Below, one piece after another: positions 27,516 through 36,504 of a DNA stretch of 64,000 bases. Made by a program: the position numbers and the translations under genes. The notes beneath the pieces were generated by a model. That model was not told where the DNA came from. It searched no databases and worked only from the letters and a program-made list of their open reading frames with translations. The first letter of the stretch is position 1. Every line of letters begins with the position of its first letter. Source of the stretch: Rhizobium sp. 18065 (GTDB taxonomy: Bacteria > Pseudomonadota > Alphaproteobacteria > Rhizobiales > Rhizobiaceae); contig NZ_CACSJP010000012.1 in NCBI RefSeq assembly GCF_902706095.1, forward strand, positions 1-64,000, given 5' to 3'.

Positions 27516-29479
27516 TCAGCCGCTCCAACCTTCTTCCGCTGCTCGTCACGCTGCTTCTGCTCGGCATGGCATCGATGCTCGCATGGATGCAGATTGCCCC
27601 GACGTTACAGCTCGCATCCACGGCACCCGACTACGCCATTCGCTGGATGGTTCTCGTCTATTCCACCCTGCCGCGCATGGCGACGGCACTGCTGTGCGGC
27701 GCGGCGCTCTCGCTGTCAGGCGCCTTGTTCCAGCAGGTTCTGCGCAATCCGCTAGCCTCGCCGACCACGCTCGGCATATCGGCCGGCGCCAATCTGGCGC
27801 TGGTCCTGACCATGCTGTTTTTCCCGGCATTGCTTGGTGTGGGGCGTGATCTGGCCGCTCTTGTCGGCAGTTCCGCCGCAGCCGGCCTTGTCTTCCTGCT
27901 CGGTGCAAGACGCGGATTTTCGCCCTTCTCGCTAGTCATGGCGGGCCTCGTCGTCAGTCTCTGGTGCGGCGGACTTGCCGCGATCCTGACGCTGCTCAAC
28001 GAGCGCTATCTGGTCAGCCTCTATATCTGGGGTGCCGGTTCGCTGTCCCAGCAAAGCTGGGATACGTCGATCTCGCTGGCACTCAAACTGCTCGTCATCG
28101 GCACCATGGCCGCCCTGATCATCCGGCCACTGGGGCTGATCGAACTGGGCGAGGCCGGTGCAGCCTCCGTCGGCCTGAAACCTGCCCGCCTACGCTTCAT
28201 CGCCGTGACGCTGGCGGTCATGCTGGCAGCCTTTGTCACCAGTGCCGTCGGCGTCATCGGCTTTATCGGCCTGGTGGCCCCGACATTGGCCCGGCTCGCC
28301 GGCGCCCGGCGCCCGGCCGCTCTGCTTGCCTGGTCGACCGTGATCGGCGCGAGCCTGCTGTTTTTCGCCGACAGCGCCCTGATGAACCTCGCCGGCGCCT
28401 GGTCGGACATGCTGCCGACAGGGGCGGTTACCGCCGTCTTTGGTTCGCCTCTGCTGCTTGCCATGTTGCCACGTCTGAAGATCCGCAACCGGATCATCGA
28501 ACAACCCCGATTGTCGGGCTCGAGCCTGATATCGATACGCTTCGGACTTTGGTTCGCTGGCCTTGGCTGCCTGGCAATTCTGGTCGGTGCGATTTTCATC
28601 GGCCGCGCCACCAATGGAGACTGGACGATTGTCTCACAGGATCTCTGGCACAGCATTCTGCCGCTGCGCTGGCCTCGGCTGGTCGCCGCCTTTGCCTCCG
28701 GGGCCATGCTGGCTGCCGCCGGCACCATCCTGCAGCGCCTGACGGGCAATGAGATGGCCAGTCCCGAAGTGCTCGGCATCAGCGCCGGCGCCACGCTCGG
28801 CATCACCATCGCCGTATTCTTTGTTGCAGTTCCAAGCCTTACCGGCCAGCTCGGCTATGCCGCGATTGGCGCGCTATCGGTTCTGGCGCTGATCTTCCTG
28901 CTCGCCGCGCGCTCGGGTCTGGCGCCGGAACGCGTGCTGCTGGCCGGCATTGCCCTGTCAGCCATGGCAGACGCCGTCGTCGGCATACTGGGCGCGACCG
29001 GCGATCCGCGCACGGTCTTCCTGATGCGCTGGATGAGCGGCTCGACCTACAACGTCAACCAGCAGATCGCGGTCACGGTGTTTGGCCTCGCCATCCTTCT
29101 GGTCGCAGCAAGCCTGCTGCTCAGGCGCTGGCTCGATCTGCTGCCGCTGGGACAGCGCCCGGCAGGCTCCCTTGGCGTGCCGACAAAAGCTGCAAGACTG
29201 GCATTGCTGCTGCTGGCCGGCCTTCTCAGCGCCGCTGCCACGCTCAGCGTCGGCCCGCTCACCTTCGTCGGCCTGATGGCGCCGCATCTGGCACGGGAAT
29301 TCGGCGCGCGACGCGCAACGAGCCAGTTGGTGATCGGAAGCCTTACCGGTGGCGGCTTGATGGTTCTGGCGGACTGGATCGGTCGGACGCTGCTCTTTCC
29401 CTATGAGGTCCCTGCAGGTCTGGTGTCGGCCCTGATCGGAGCGCCGTTCCTGATCATCCTGATGCGACGCAAAGCCTAG
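27512..29479 (+). CDS. fhuB: Iron-siderophore ABC permease, fused double-length (FhuB-like)
   Basis: The 655-residue membrane protein consists of two homologous FecCD-type halves (about 1-335 and 340-655), as in E. coli FhuB, rather than two separate subunits. Each half has its own ATPase-coupling region, such as GFIGLVAPTLARLAGARR in the first and FVGLMAPHLAREFGARR in the second. This fused architecture is the strongest reason to name the system Fhu-like. The ATG overlaps the binding-protein stop (ATGA). It ends the operon, convergent with the reductase gene. Confidence 0.94.
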   Translation: MISRSNLLPLLVTLLLLGMASMLAWMQIAPTLQLASTAPDYAIRWMVLVYSTLPRMATALLCGAALSLSGALFQQVLRNPLASPTTLGISAGANLALVLTMLFFPALLGVGRDLAALVGSSAAAGLVFLLGARRGFSPFSLVMAGLVVSLWCGGLAAILTLLNERYLVSLYIWGAGSLSQQSWDTSISLALKLLVIGTMAALIIRPLGLIELGEAGAASVGLKPARLRFIAVTLAVMLAAFVTSAVGVIGFIGLVAPTLARLAGARRPAALLAWSTVIGASLLFFADSALMNLAGAWSDMLPTGAVTAVFGSPLLLAMLPRLKIRNRIIEQPRLSGSSLISIRFGLWFAGLGCLAILVGAIFIGRATNGDWTIVSQDLWHSILPLRWPRLVAAFASGAMLAAAGTILQRLTGNEMASPEVLGISAGATLGITIAVFFVAVPSLTGQLGYAAIGALSVLALIFLLAARSGLAPERVLLAGIALSAMADAVVGILGATGDPRTVFLMRWMSGSTYNVNQQIAVTVFGLAILLVAASLLLRRWLDLLPLGQRPAGSLGVPTKAARLALLLLAGLLSAAATLSVGPLTFVGLMAPHLAREFGARRATSQLVIGSLTGGGLMVLADWIGRTLLFPYEVPAGLVSALIGAPFLIILMRRKA

Positions 29480-29536
29480 GGGTTGCGGCATCACAATGCC
29501 CGGACGCTGGAGCGATATGGCGCTGTGTCAGGAAAC

Positions 29537-30388
29537 CTACAGCCCGCAACGGCCCTCGGCCACCGGGCAGATATTGCCGCAGCCGCCGACGCCGGGGACC
29601 GCATAACGCAGGCAGCAGATGCGGCGCTGGCTGATGACCGAACCATCCGGGCCGGGTTCAAAACGGAGCGTGCGATAAAGCGGGTTACGCCAGCCATCCG
29701 GCCATGAAGCGTCTTCGATCAGGGGCAGCGCCTCGATCTCCAGCGCCTTGCTGCCCAGCCGGCCGATTTCCCGGATCATCCAGTCGAAATAGCCGGCGGC
29801 GCTGGTCCACAGAACCTTTTTGCCGAGCCCGGAATGTGCGGCCGCAGCGCTGATCCATGGCTCGAGGTGGTCTCGGATGACCGGGCGCAGTGCGTCGTGG
29901 ATGCGGACGCCGTTGTTGCTGCGACAGGAAACGGTGCCGCAGTCTGCGAGTAGAAAACCCTTCGGCGCGCCCGTCACCGGATCGATCAGCACCGTCAGTT
30001 CATCCAGAGCCAATGGCAAGGTCCGGCGTAGTTCCAGCCATGCGATCGCAGCGCCCATGCCGAGCGCACTGAGATAATAGAGCGACCAGAGCGAGACCAA
30101 CGCCCGGCGATCCGTGCCCTCGGGAAATTGGCCAGCGTAGCGATCGATGACGGCATTGAACCGACCTTGATCAAGCAGATCGGCGCAGGCGATGCTTTCG
30201 GTATTGGCCGGCTGGATGAAATGGAAGTAGCCTGAGGCATAGGCATAGCGCGCTCCGACCACCGTGCGGAGAAGACTGCCAAGATCCTTCGGCTCAGAGG
30301 CCGCAAGCTCGCCCTTGACCGCAACAGGCCCCTGCACGCCGATCACAGTGGGCGCACCGTTGCTGGGATCATTTGACCCCGATGGCAA
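29537..30388 (-). CDS. fhuF: FhuF-like siderophore-iron reductase
   Basis: FhuF proteins are [2Fe-2S] reductases that release iron from hydroxamate siderophores in the cytoplasm. The 283-residue product has the FhuF fold and a C-terminal cysteine cluster Cys-Cys-x10-Cys-x3-Cys in RRICCLRYAVPGVGGCGNIC, close to but one residue wider than the Cys-Cys-x10-Cys-x2-Cys of E. coli FhuF. The only start near the expected position in this long frame is TTG at 30388; GTG codons at about 30346 are alternatives. It is convergent with the importer operon and needs its own promoter within 30389-30574. Confidence 0.85.
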   Translation of the reverse strand: MPSGSNDPSNGAPTVIGVQGPVAVKGELAASEPKDLGSLLRTVVGARYAYASGYFHFIQPANTESIACADLLDQGRFNAVIDRYAGQFPEGTDRRALVSLWSLYYLSALGMGAAIAWLELRRTLPLALDELTVLIDPVTGAPKGFLLADCGTVSCRSNNGVRIHDALRPVIRDHLEPWISAAAAHSGLGKKVLWTSAAGYFDWMIREIGRLGSKALEIEALPLIEDASWPDGWRNPLYRTLRFEPGPDGSVISQRRICCLRYAVPGVGGCGNICPVAEGRCGL

Positions 30389-30574
30389 TCTGGGCCTGAT
30401 ATCTGCCGGCTGACCGCTTCCGGGCTAGGCATGACAACAATGTCTCCATTCATTCGGCCGGCCCCACGGGGCCGACTTGCGTCAAATCATTGGCGCAAGC
30501 TAATTACCAAACAAAAAGAGTCAACTTTAAATCTGCTGATGGCGGTGACTTTTATCCGGCAGCGATCTCGGCGA

Positions 30575-31210
30575 TCAGGCCGACAGGGCGTCGTAGGCAG
30601 CCACGGACTTGATCGCCCGCTCGGCGATCAGAGCGGCAGCATCGCCCGGCTTGTACAGGCTTGTGCCAAGACCGAAGGCGCGCACGCCGACCTTCCAGTA
30701 ATCGGCGAAATTGCTGTCTGACACGCCGCCAACGGCACCGATCGGCAAATTAGGCGGCAGGATCGCCTTGATACCGGCAATGCCCGATGGGCCAAGCGCG
30801 CTGGCCGGGAAGAACTTCAGGGCAGCGGCGCCTGACTTCGCCGCCAGCAGGGCTTCCGTTGCGGTGAACACGCCCGGCATGGTGACCATGCCGTGGTATA
30901 CGGCGCGGCGGATGACATCCGGCTCGACATTCGGCGTCACGAGCAGGTTGCCACCGACATCCTTCAGCCGGTCGACCTGGGAAACTTCAAGCACGGTGCC
31001 GGCACCGATCAGGCAATTTGCCGGCGCAAGCCGGCGCGCCTTCTCGATCGAGACGAAGGCATCCGGCGAATTCAGCGGCACTTCGATTGCTTCGAAGCCG
31101 GCCTCGACAAGCGCTTCGACAGCCGCCTCAATGGCGTCCGGCGTGATCCCGCGCAAAATAGCGACGAGATTGCGTTGAAGGGCTGGCCAGGCAACGACGG
31201 AAGCGGTCAT
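30575..31210 (-). CDS. dgoA: 2-dehydro-3-deoxy-6-phosphogalactonate aldolase
   Basis: It cleaves 2-keto-3-deoxy-6-phosphogalactonate to pyruvate and glyceraldehyde 3-phosphate, the last step of the De Ley-Doudoroff galactose pathway. The 211-residue KDPG-aldolase-family protein has Glu43 in IEVPLNSP and the Schiff-base lysine Lys132 in ALKFFPAS. IEVPLNSP is the DgoA form of the active-site strand, where KDPG aldolases have a different sequence. The start MTASVVAWPALQR was preferred over a longer frame. It lies 4 bp after dgoK and is last in the chvE operon. Confidence 0.93.
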   Translation of the reverse strand: MTASVVAWPALQRNLVAILRGITPDAIEAAVEALVEAGFEAIEVPLNSPDAFVSIEKARRLAPANCLIGAGTVLEVSQVDRLKDVGGNLLVTPNVEPDVIRRAVYHGMVTMPGVFTATEALLAAKSGAAALKFFPASALGPSGIAGIKAILPPNLPIGAVGGVSDSNFADYWKVGVRAFGLGTSLYKPGDAAALIAERAIKSVAAYDALSA

Positions 31211-31214
31211 GGAG

Positions 31215-32144
31215 CTATTCCTTGAATTCATGGTCGAAAAGAGAAAGGGCGGAGGCAAGCAGGCCACGGCGTACCAGAAGGCCGCCATCCAGCATGACAG
31301 CCTCGTCACCGGCCCGGGCGATGGCCCGCGCATAGAGACGCGTCAGCTTGCCGGTGCCGATCAGATAGGCCTTGCCATGGCGCTTGAGGTCATCGGCGAT
31401 TGCCGCGATCTCCGAACCGATCAGCAGGCCAGAAAGACGCGCCGCAGGACCGGTGTTTCCACCCGCCGACAGAAGACCTTCGGCGCGAATGGAAAACAGC
31501 CGCGACGTCAGGGCAAAGCCGGGCTGGAGTGCCTGGTCGACTGCCTGGTCGAAGATATCCAGATCGGCTTCGGCATCGCCGTCTTCCGGAATGGACAGGC
31601 GCAGGATCGATTGCCGGCTGATGAGATTGTAGAGTTCACCGGTCATCACCGTGGTGAAACGGCTGATATGACCGCCTTCGACCAGTGCCCATTTGGAATG
31701 GGTTCCCGGCAGGCAGATCAGCGCATTGTCGAGCCCCTGTTCCAGGGCACCAGCCAACTGGGTTTCTTCACCGCGCATCACGTCGAAGGCACCAATCTTG
31801 CGCTGGCAGACGCCGGGCAGGATATAGACCGGGCGGCTGGCGCCGTCCGGTATCACCGCATGCTGGAACAGGCCGACCAGAGGCGCCGGCGTTTCGACAT
31901 ACGGTGCTTCACGCCATCCAGTCCGCGCACCGGCCATGCCGGCAACAACCACGGGCAGGTCGGGTGATGCTCCGAAGGCTGCCAGATGGCTTTCGAGCAC
32001 GGCAGGGTAGCTGGAGCGATCCAGACTTCCCATGCCTTCGGCCGATTGCCGTTCGGCCAGAACCTCGCCCTGGCTGTCGACCAGCCAGATGCGGAAGTTG
32101 CTTGTGCCCCAATCGACCAGTGCTGCGAAAGCTCTACCAGCCAT
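31215..32144 (-). CDS. dgoK: 2-dehydro-3-deoxygalactonokinase
   Basis: It phosphorylates 2-keto-3-deoxygalactonate at the 6-position to feed DgoA. The 309-residue protein has the DgoK signatures VDWGTSNFRIW near the N-terminus, MAGARTGWREAPY, LPGTHSKWALVEGG and the ADP-binding IGSEIAAI region. It is separated from the upstream aldehyde dehydrogenase gene by 9 bp. Confidence 0.93.
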   Translation of the reverse strand: MAGRAFAALVDWGTSNFRIWLVDSQGEVLAERQSAEGMGSLDRSSYPAVLESHLAAFGASPDLPVVVAGMAGARTGWREAPYVETPAPLVGLFQHAVIPDGASRPVYILPGVCQRKIGAFDVMRGEETQLAGALEQGLDNALICLPGTHSKWALVEGGHISRFTTVMTGELYNLISRQSILRLSIPEDGDAEADLDIFDQAVDQALQPGFALTSRLFSIRAEGLLSAGGNTGPAARLSGLLIGSEIAAIADDLKRHGKAYLIGTGKLTRLYARAIARAGDEAVMLDGGLLVRRGLLASALSLFDHEFKE

Positions 32145-32153
32145 GGTGCGGTC

Positions 32154-33668
32154 TCAGCGCAGATCTTCAGGCAGCAGAGCCGCCGGAATGTTCTGGTAGC
32201 TCACCGGACGCAGGAAGCGGCGGATAGCCATGGTACCGACCGAGGTTGCACCGAAATTGGTGGTAGCCGGATAAGGACCGCCGTGAACCATGGCATCGCA
32301 GACTTCGACGCCGGTCGGGAAGCCGTTGGCCAGAACGCGGCCCGACTTGCGCTCGAGGATCGGCAGCAAGGCCTGTGCGGTCGGTACGTCGGCATCATCC
32401 ATGTGCAGCGTGGTGGTCAACTGGCCGACGAAGCTCTCGGCAATCTTGACCATCTCGGCCTTGTCCTTGACGGTGACGAGGATGCCGAGCGGACCGAACA
32501 CTTCTTCGCCAAGCACATGATTGCCGAGCCAGTTTTCACCGGTGGTGGCAAACAGATACGGCTTTGCATTGCGCAGGTCGCAGGTCGAGGTCAGAACCGC
32601 CTGCACGCCTTCGGTACCGGCAATGCGGTCCGCGCCGGCGCGGTAGGCATTGGCAATGCCGTCGGTCAGCATGGTCTGGGCATTGGTGGCGGCAAGCGCG
32701 GTCTTGGCGGTTTCAAGGAACGCGTCGGCTTCTGAGCCTTCCTCGATGATCGCGATGCCCGGATTGGTGCAGAACTGGCCGGCACCCATGGTCAGCGAAC
32801 CGGCCCAGCCCTTGGCCAGCGCTTCGCCGCGCGCAGCAACTGCTGCCGGCAGCAGGAACATCGGGTTGACCGAGCCGAGTTCGCCGAAGAACGGGATCGG
32901 CTCAGGACGACGGACGCAGAGGTCGAACAGCGCGCGACCGCCACCGAGCGAGCCGGTAAAGCCCACGGCGCGGGTCAAAGGATGCAGGCAGATCGCCTCG
33001 CCGGTTTCGCGGTTGCCGCCCTGGACGAGCGAAAACACGCCCGGATGCACACCGGTGCGCTTGATCGCCGCATCGATGGCCTGGCCGACGATTTCCGCCG
33101 TGCCGGGATGGGCTTCATGACCCTTGACGACAACCGGGCAACCGGCAGCCAGCGCCGAAGCGGTATCGCCGCCGGCGGTCGAAAAGGCGAGCGGGAAGTT
33201 GGACGCGCCGAACACGCCGACCGGACCGATCGGACGCTGCATCAGGCGGATATCCGGGCGCGGCAGCGGCTGGCGATCAGGAAGTGCGGCGTCAAAGCGG
33301 CGGTCGAGATAGTCGCCCTTGCGGATATGTTCGGCAAACAGCTTCAGCTGACCGGTCGTGCGGCCGCGTTCGCCGATCAGACGGGCTTCCGGCAGGCCGG
33401 TTTCCTGGCTGCCGATCTGGGTGATCGCATCTCCACGCGCATCGATTTCCTCGGCAATCGCTTCGAGGAACTTGGCGCGTTCTTCGCGGGAAGAATAACC
33501 ATAGCAGACAAAAGCCTCTTCAGCCGCCTTCATTGCACGATCAACCAGCGCGGTAGATCCGAGCGAGAAAGTGTGGCTCTCGCCAGATGCGGGATTGGAG
33601 GCAAAGGTTCCAGAGCCTTCAACCCATTCGCCGGCGATCAGGTGCTTTCCGGTCAGGTTCAGCGTCAT
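32154..33668 (-). CDS. Alpha-ketoglutarate semialdehyde (2,5-dioxovalerate) dehydrogenase
   Basis: It oxidises alpha-ketoglutarate semialdehyde to alpha-ketoglutarate with NAD(P)+, the final step of the non-phosphorylative pentose pathway. The 504-residue aldehyde dehydrogenase has Asn157, Lys182, Glu263 (FFGELGS) and the nucleophile Cys300 (GAGQFCTNPG). The substitutions around GELGSVNP and the KGHEAHPGT block are typical of the KGSADH group. The ATG at 33668 gives the family length. Placed among sugar-acid genes it serves the L-arabinose branch. Confidence 0.92.
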   Translation of the reverse strand: MTLNLTGKHLIAGEWVEGSGTFASNPASGESHTFSLGSTALVDRAMKAAEEAFVCYGYSSREERAKFLEAIAEEIDARGDAITQIGSQETGLPEARLIGERGRTTGQLKLFAEHIRKGDYLDRRFDAALPDRQPLPRPDIRLMQRPIGPVGVFGASNFPLAFSTAGGDTASALAAGCPVVVKGHEAHPGTAEIVGQAIDAAIKRTGVHPGVFSLVQGGNRETGEAICLHPLTRAVGFTGSLGGGRALFDLCVRRPEPIPFFGELGSVNPMFLLPAAVAARGEALAKGWAGSLTMGAGQFCTNPGIAIIEEGSEADAFLETAKTALAATNAQTMLTDGIANAYRAGADRIAGTEGVQAVLTSTCDLRNAKPYLFATTGENWLGNHVLGEEVFGPLGILVTVKDKAEMVKIAESFVGQLTTTLHMDDADVPTAQALLPILERKSGRVLANGFPTGVEVCDAMVHGGPYPATTNFGATSVGTMAIRRFLRPVSYQNIPAALLPEDLR

Positions 33669-33696
33669 TGGGCAATCCTTTCAATATGTGTCGAAA

Positions 33697-34632
33697 TTAT
33701 TCGACGAAGGGCTCGACGATACGGCGTTCGCCTGTAAGGAAGGCGTCAGCGACGAGCCGGAGAGGTTGGAAATCCGCGTCGCTCTGGCGAGTGCGGATGA
33801 GGTCGGCAAATCGGTCATAGATGCGGGCATATTCCCGGTCCGGACCTTCGATAGCCTGCTTGTCATCTATATAGAGTTCGGCGCCGCCTTTTGCGAGGCG
33901 CAAGGTGCCCTGATCCGTCTCCACGACGATATCCCAGGTCTGCGGGCCTTCCTGGCGCCAATCGAATTCGGCGGTGATCGGTGCGCCGGCAGCACTCTTC
34001 ATCACAAGGCTGGCCGCAATCGGCTGCTGGCGGTTTTCCGGGAACGACAGCAAGGCCTTTTCGACAATGGTCTGGCCGGGGATGATCGCGGTCAGGATAG
34101 ACAGGGCATTGATGCCCGGATCGAACACACCGAATCCGCCGGCTTCCCAGATCCATGCCTGACCCGGATGCCAGCGACGCACGTCTTCTTTCCAGGTGAT
34201 CTCGATCTTGGCGATCGTCTTGCCCAGCAGCCATTCGCGCGCCGGCTCGACGCCATTGGCAAAGCGGGAATGCCAGGTGGCAAACAGGGTGACGCCGGAG
34301 GCATGGGCGAGTTCGGCCAGCGCCTGCGCTTCACCGATCGTCGCCGCCGGCGGCTTTTCCAGCAGGACATCAAGACCCTCGGCAATCGCCTTCTTGGCCA
34401 TGTCGAAGCGAACTTCCGGTGGCGTGCACAGCGAGATCGCACGAATATCGCCACGGGCCTCAAGGAACTTCTCGTAGCTCTCGAAATTTTCGGCGCTGTC
34501 GATCTTGCCGTTGCGGCTGATGGCAGCCTTGATGGTGAAATCGCCGCCGTTTTCAACCGAGGGAATGTGCTGGTCGCGGGCGATCTTGCCAACGCCGGCC
34601 AATGCCAGCGCAATCTTCTGAGAAGAGGTCAT
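33697..34632 (-). CDS. Aldose 1-dehydrogenase (D-galactose / L-arabinose 1-dehydrogenase)
   Basis: It oxidises the sugar to its lactone with NAD(P)+. The 311-residue Gfo/Idh/MocA-family protein has the glycine-rich nucleotide site ALAGVGKIARDQHIPS at the N-terminus, LEKPPAATIGEAQAL with the conserved lysine, and KEDVRRWHPGQAWIWEAGGFGVFDPGINALSI, a block shared with Azospirillum L-arabinose 1-dehydrogenase and Pseudomonas galactose dehydrogenase. These enzymes accept both sugars, fitting the two downstream branches. It lies 74 bp after the dehydratase gene with a hairpin in the gap. Confidence 0.9.
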   Translation of the reverse strand: MTSSQKIALALAGVGKIARDQHIPSVENGGDFTIKAAISRNGKIDSAENFESYEKFLEARGDIRAISLCTPPEVRFDMAKKAIAEGLDVLLEKPPAATIGEAQALAELAHASGVTLFATWHSRFANGVEPAREWLLGKTIAKIEITWKEDVRRWHPGQAWIWEAGGFGVFDPGINALSILTAIIPGQTIVEKALLSFPENRQQPIAASLVMKSAAGAPITAEFDWRQEGPQTWDIVVETDQGTLRLAKGGAELYIDDKQAIEGPDREYARIYDRFADLIRTRQSDADFQPLRLVADAFLTGERRIVEPFVE

Positions 34633-34663
34633 AGCCTGCTCATCCTGTAAAGTTCAATGGAAT

Positions 34664-34688
34664 GAAGCGCGCCGGAGAGGCGCGCTTC
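34664..34688 (-). other. Intraoperonic stem-loop between dehydratase and dehydrogenase genes
   Basis: A perfect 10-bp stem (34664-34673 with 34679-34688) and 5-nt loop lies in a 74-bp gap within the operon. No T-run follows, so an mRNA-processing or stability role is more likely than termination. Confidence 0.6.
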
Positions 34689-34706
34689 AGAGCTCGGTTC
34701 AAGAGA

Positions 34707-36452
34707 TCAATGCGAGTCCTTGCCGACAGCAGAACCGCGACAACCCTTGAGGAAGTCGAAGTCGGCGCCGGTATCGGCTCCTTCGACATGGTCGTGGAAC
34801 ATGCGGGCATAACCGCTGGTCGGCGGCTCCACAGACGGACGCCAGTCGGCGAGGCGGCGCTGCATTTCCTCTTCCGAAATGTCGAGGTGAACGCGACGGG
34901 CTTCGACATCGATCTCGATGAAGTCACCGTTGCGCACGATCGCCAGCGGACCGCCGCGAGCCGCTTCCGGCGATGTGTGCAACAGAACCGTGCCATAGGC
35001 CGTACCGGACATGCGGGCGTCCGAAATACGCACCATGTCGGTGATGCCCTTGCGCAGAACCTTCGGCGGCAGGCCCATGTTGCCGACTTCGGCCATGCCC
35101 GGATAACCGCGCGGGCCACAGTTCTTCAGAACCATGACGCAGGTTTCGTCGATATCGAGCGCCTCGTCGTTGATCTTCGCCTTGTAGTCGTCGATGTCTT
35201 CGAAAACGACCGCACGTCCGCGATGCTTCAACAGGTGCTCGGAGGCTGCCGACGGCTTCAGCACGCAGCCCTTCGGCGCGAGATTGCCACGCAGGACCGC
35301 GATGCCGCCCTGCTGGGTCAGGGCGTTTTCAACCGGCAGGATAACATCCTCATTCCAGTTGCGAACGTCCTTGACCTCTTCCCAGATCGTCGTGCCGGAA
35401 ACGGTCAGCGCATCCTTGTGCAACTTGCCGGCTTCGCCGAGACGTTGCAGAACGACCGGCAGACCGCCGGCGTAGAAGAATTCTTCCATCAGATACTTGC
35501 CCGACGGCATCAGGTTGACGATCGTCGGAATGTCGCGTCCACAGCGATCCCAGTCGTCGAGCGTCAGATCGATGCCGACACGGCCTGCCATGGCAAGAAG
35601 ATGCACTACGGCATTGGTCGAGCCGCCAATCGCGCCATTGGTGCGGATCGCGTTCTCGAAAGCTTCCTTGGTCAGGATGTCGGAAGGCTTCAGGTCATCC
35701 TTGACCATCTGCACGATGCGGCGACCGGACAGCTGCGCCATCACGCGGCGACGGCTGTCGACGGCCGGGATCGCGGCATTGCCCGAAAGCGCCATGCCGA
35801 GCGATTCGATCATCGACGCCATGGTCGAGGCGGTACCCATCGTGTTGCAGGTGCCGGTCGAGCGCGACATCGAGGCTTCGGCTTCCAGGAATTCTTCCTG
35901 TGTCATCTCGCCCGCCTTAACGGCTTCGGAGAATTTCCACAGATGCGTTCCGGAACCGACGCGTTCGCCGCGGAAGTAGCCGTTCAGCATCGGGCCGCCG
36001 GTGACCATGATGGTCGGGATGTCGGTCGAGGCGGCGCCCATCAACAGCGATGGCGTTGTCTTGTCACAGCCAACCAGCAGCACGGCGCCGTCGATCGGCT
36101 GGCCGCGCATGGCTTCCTCGACGGCGAGCGCCGCAAGGTTGCGGTACATCATCGCGGTCGGCCGGAAGGTGTTTTCCGACGCGGAGAAAACCGGGACTTC
36201 GACCGGGAAACCACCGGCTTCCCAGATGCCTGCCTTCACCTTTTCCGCGAGTTCGCGCAGATGGCCGTTGCAAGGCGTAAGATCGGACCAGGTGTTCATG
36301 ATGCCGATCACCGGACGACCGTCGAACAGGTCGTGCGGGTAACCCTGGTTCTTCATCCAGCCACGGTGATAGATGGTATCGCGGGACGTCCCGCCATACC
36401 AATGCTGTGACCTGAGTTGGCGCGGCCATGCCGCTGGCTTGAAATTGCTCAT
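34707..36452 (-). CDS. IlvD/Edd-family sugar-acid dehydratase (L-arabinonate / D-galactonate)
   Basis: It dehydrates the aldonic acid to a 2-keto-3-deoxy acid using a [2Fe-2S] cluster and Mg2+. The 581-residue protein has cluster cysteines Cys61 (LTPCNGHL), Cys129 (LVGCDKTTPS) and Cys202 (STGTCNTMGTAST), with the metal-site Lys131 next to Cys129. The spacing matches the characterised Rhizobium leguminosarum L-arabinonate dehydratase, which also accepts D-galactonate and D-fuconate. It is distinct from valine-pathway IlvD in length and context. It lies 52 bp after gguC. Confidence 0.92.
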   Translation of the reverse strand: MSNFKPAAWPRQLRSQHWYGGTSRDTIYHRGWMKNQGYPHDLFDGRPVIGIMNTWSDLTPCNGHLRELAEKVKAGIWEAGGFPVEVPVFSASENTFRPTAMMYRNLAALAVEEAMRGQPIDGAVLLVGCDKTTPSLLMGAASTDIPTIMVTGGPMLNGYFRGERVGSGTHLWKFSEAVKAGEMTQEEFLEAEASMSRSTGTCNTMGTASTMASMIESLGMALSGNAAIPAVDSRRRVMAQLSGRRIVQMVKDDLKPSDILTKEAFENAIRTNGAIGGSTNAVVHLLAMAGRVGIDLTLDDWDRCGRDIPTIVNLMPSGKYLMEEFFYAGGLPVVLQRLGEAGKLHKDALTVSGTTIWEEVKDVRNWNEDVILPVENALTQQGGIAVLRGNLAPKGCVLKPSAASEHLLKHRGRAVVFEDIDDYKAKINDEALDIDETCVMVLKNCGPRGYPGMAEVGNMGLPPKVLRKGITDMVRISDARMSGTAYGTVLLHTSPEAARGGPLAIVRNGDFIEIDVEARRVHLDISEEEMQRRLADWRPSVEPPTSGYARMFHDHVEGADTGADFDFLKGCRGSAVGKDSH

Positions 36453-36481
36453 GACGTTTCTCTGTCTCTATCTGGGAGCCC

Positions 36482-36496
36482 GGCGCGAATCGCGCC
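36482..36496 (-). other. Intraoperonic stem-loop between gguC and the dehydratase gene
   Basis: Perfect 6-bp GC stem with a 3-nt AAT loop in the 52-bp gap. Confidence 0.45.
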
Positions 36497-36504
36497 AGCA
36501 AGGC

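Noticed and set aside
34662-36410. A 582-codon open frame antisense to the sugar-acid dehydratase
   Set aside because: Shadow of a well-conserved enzyme gene; no motifs or start signal.
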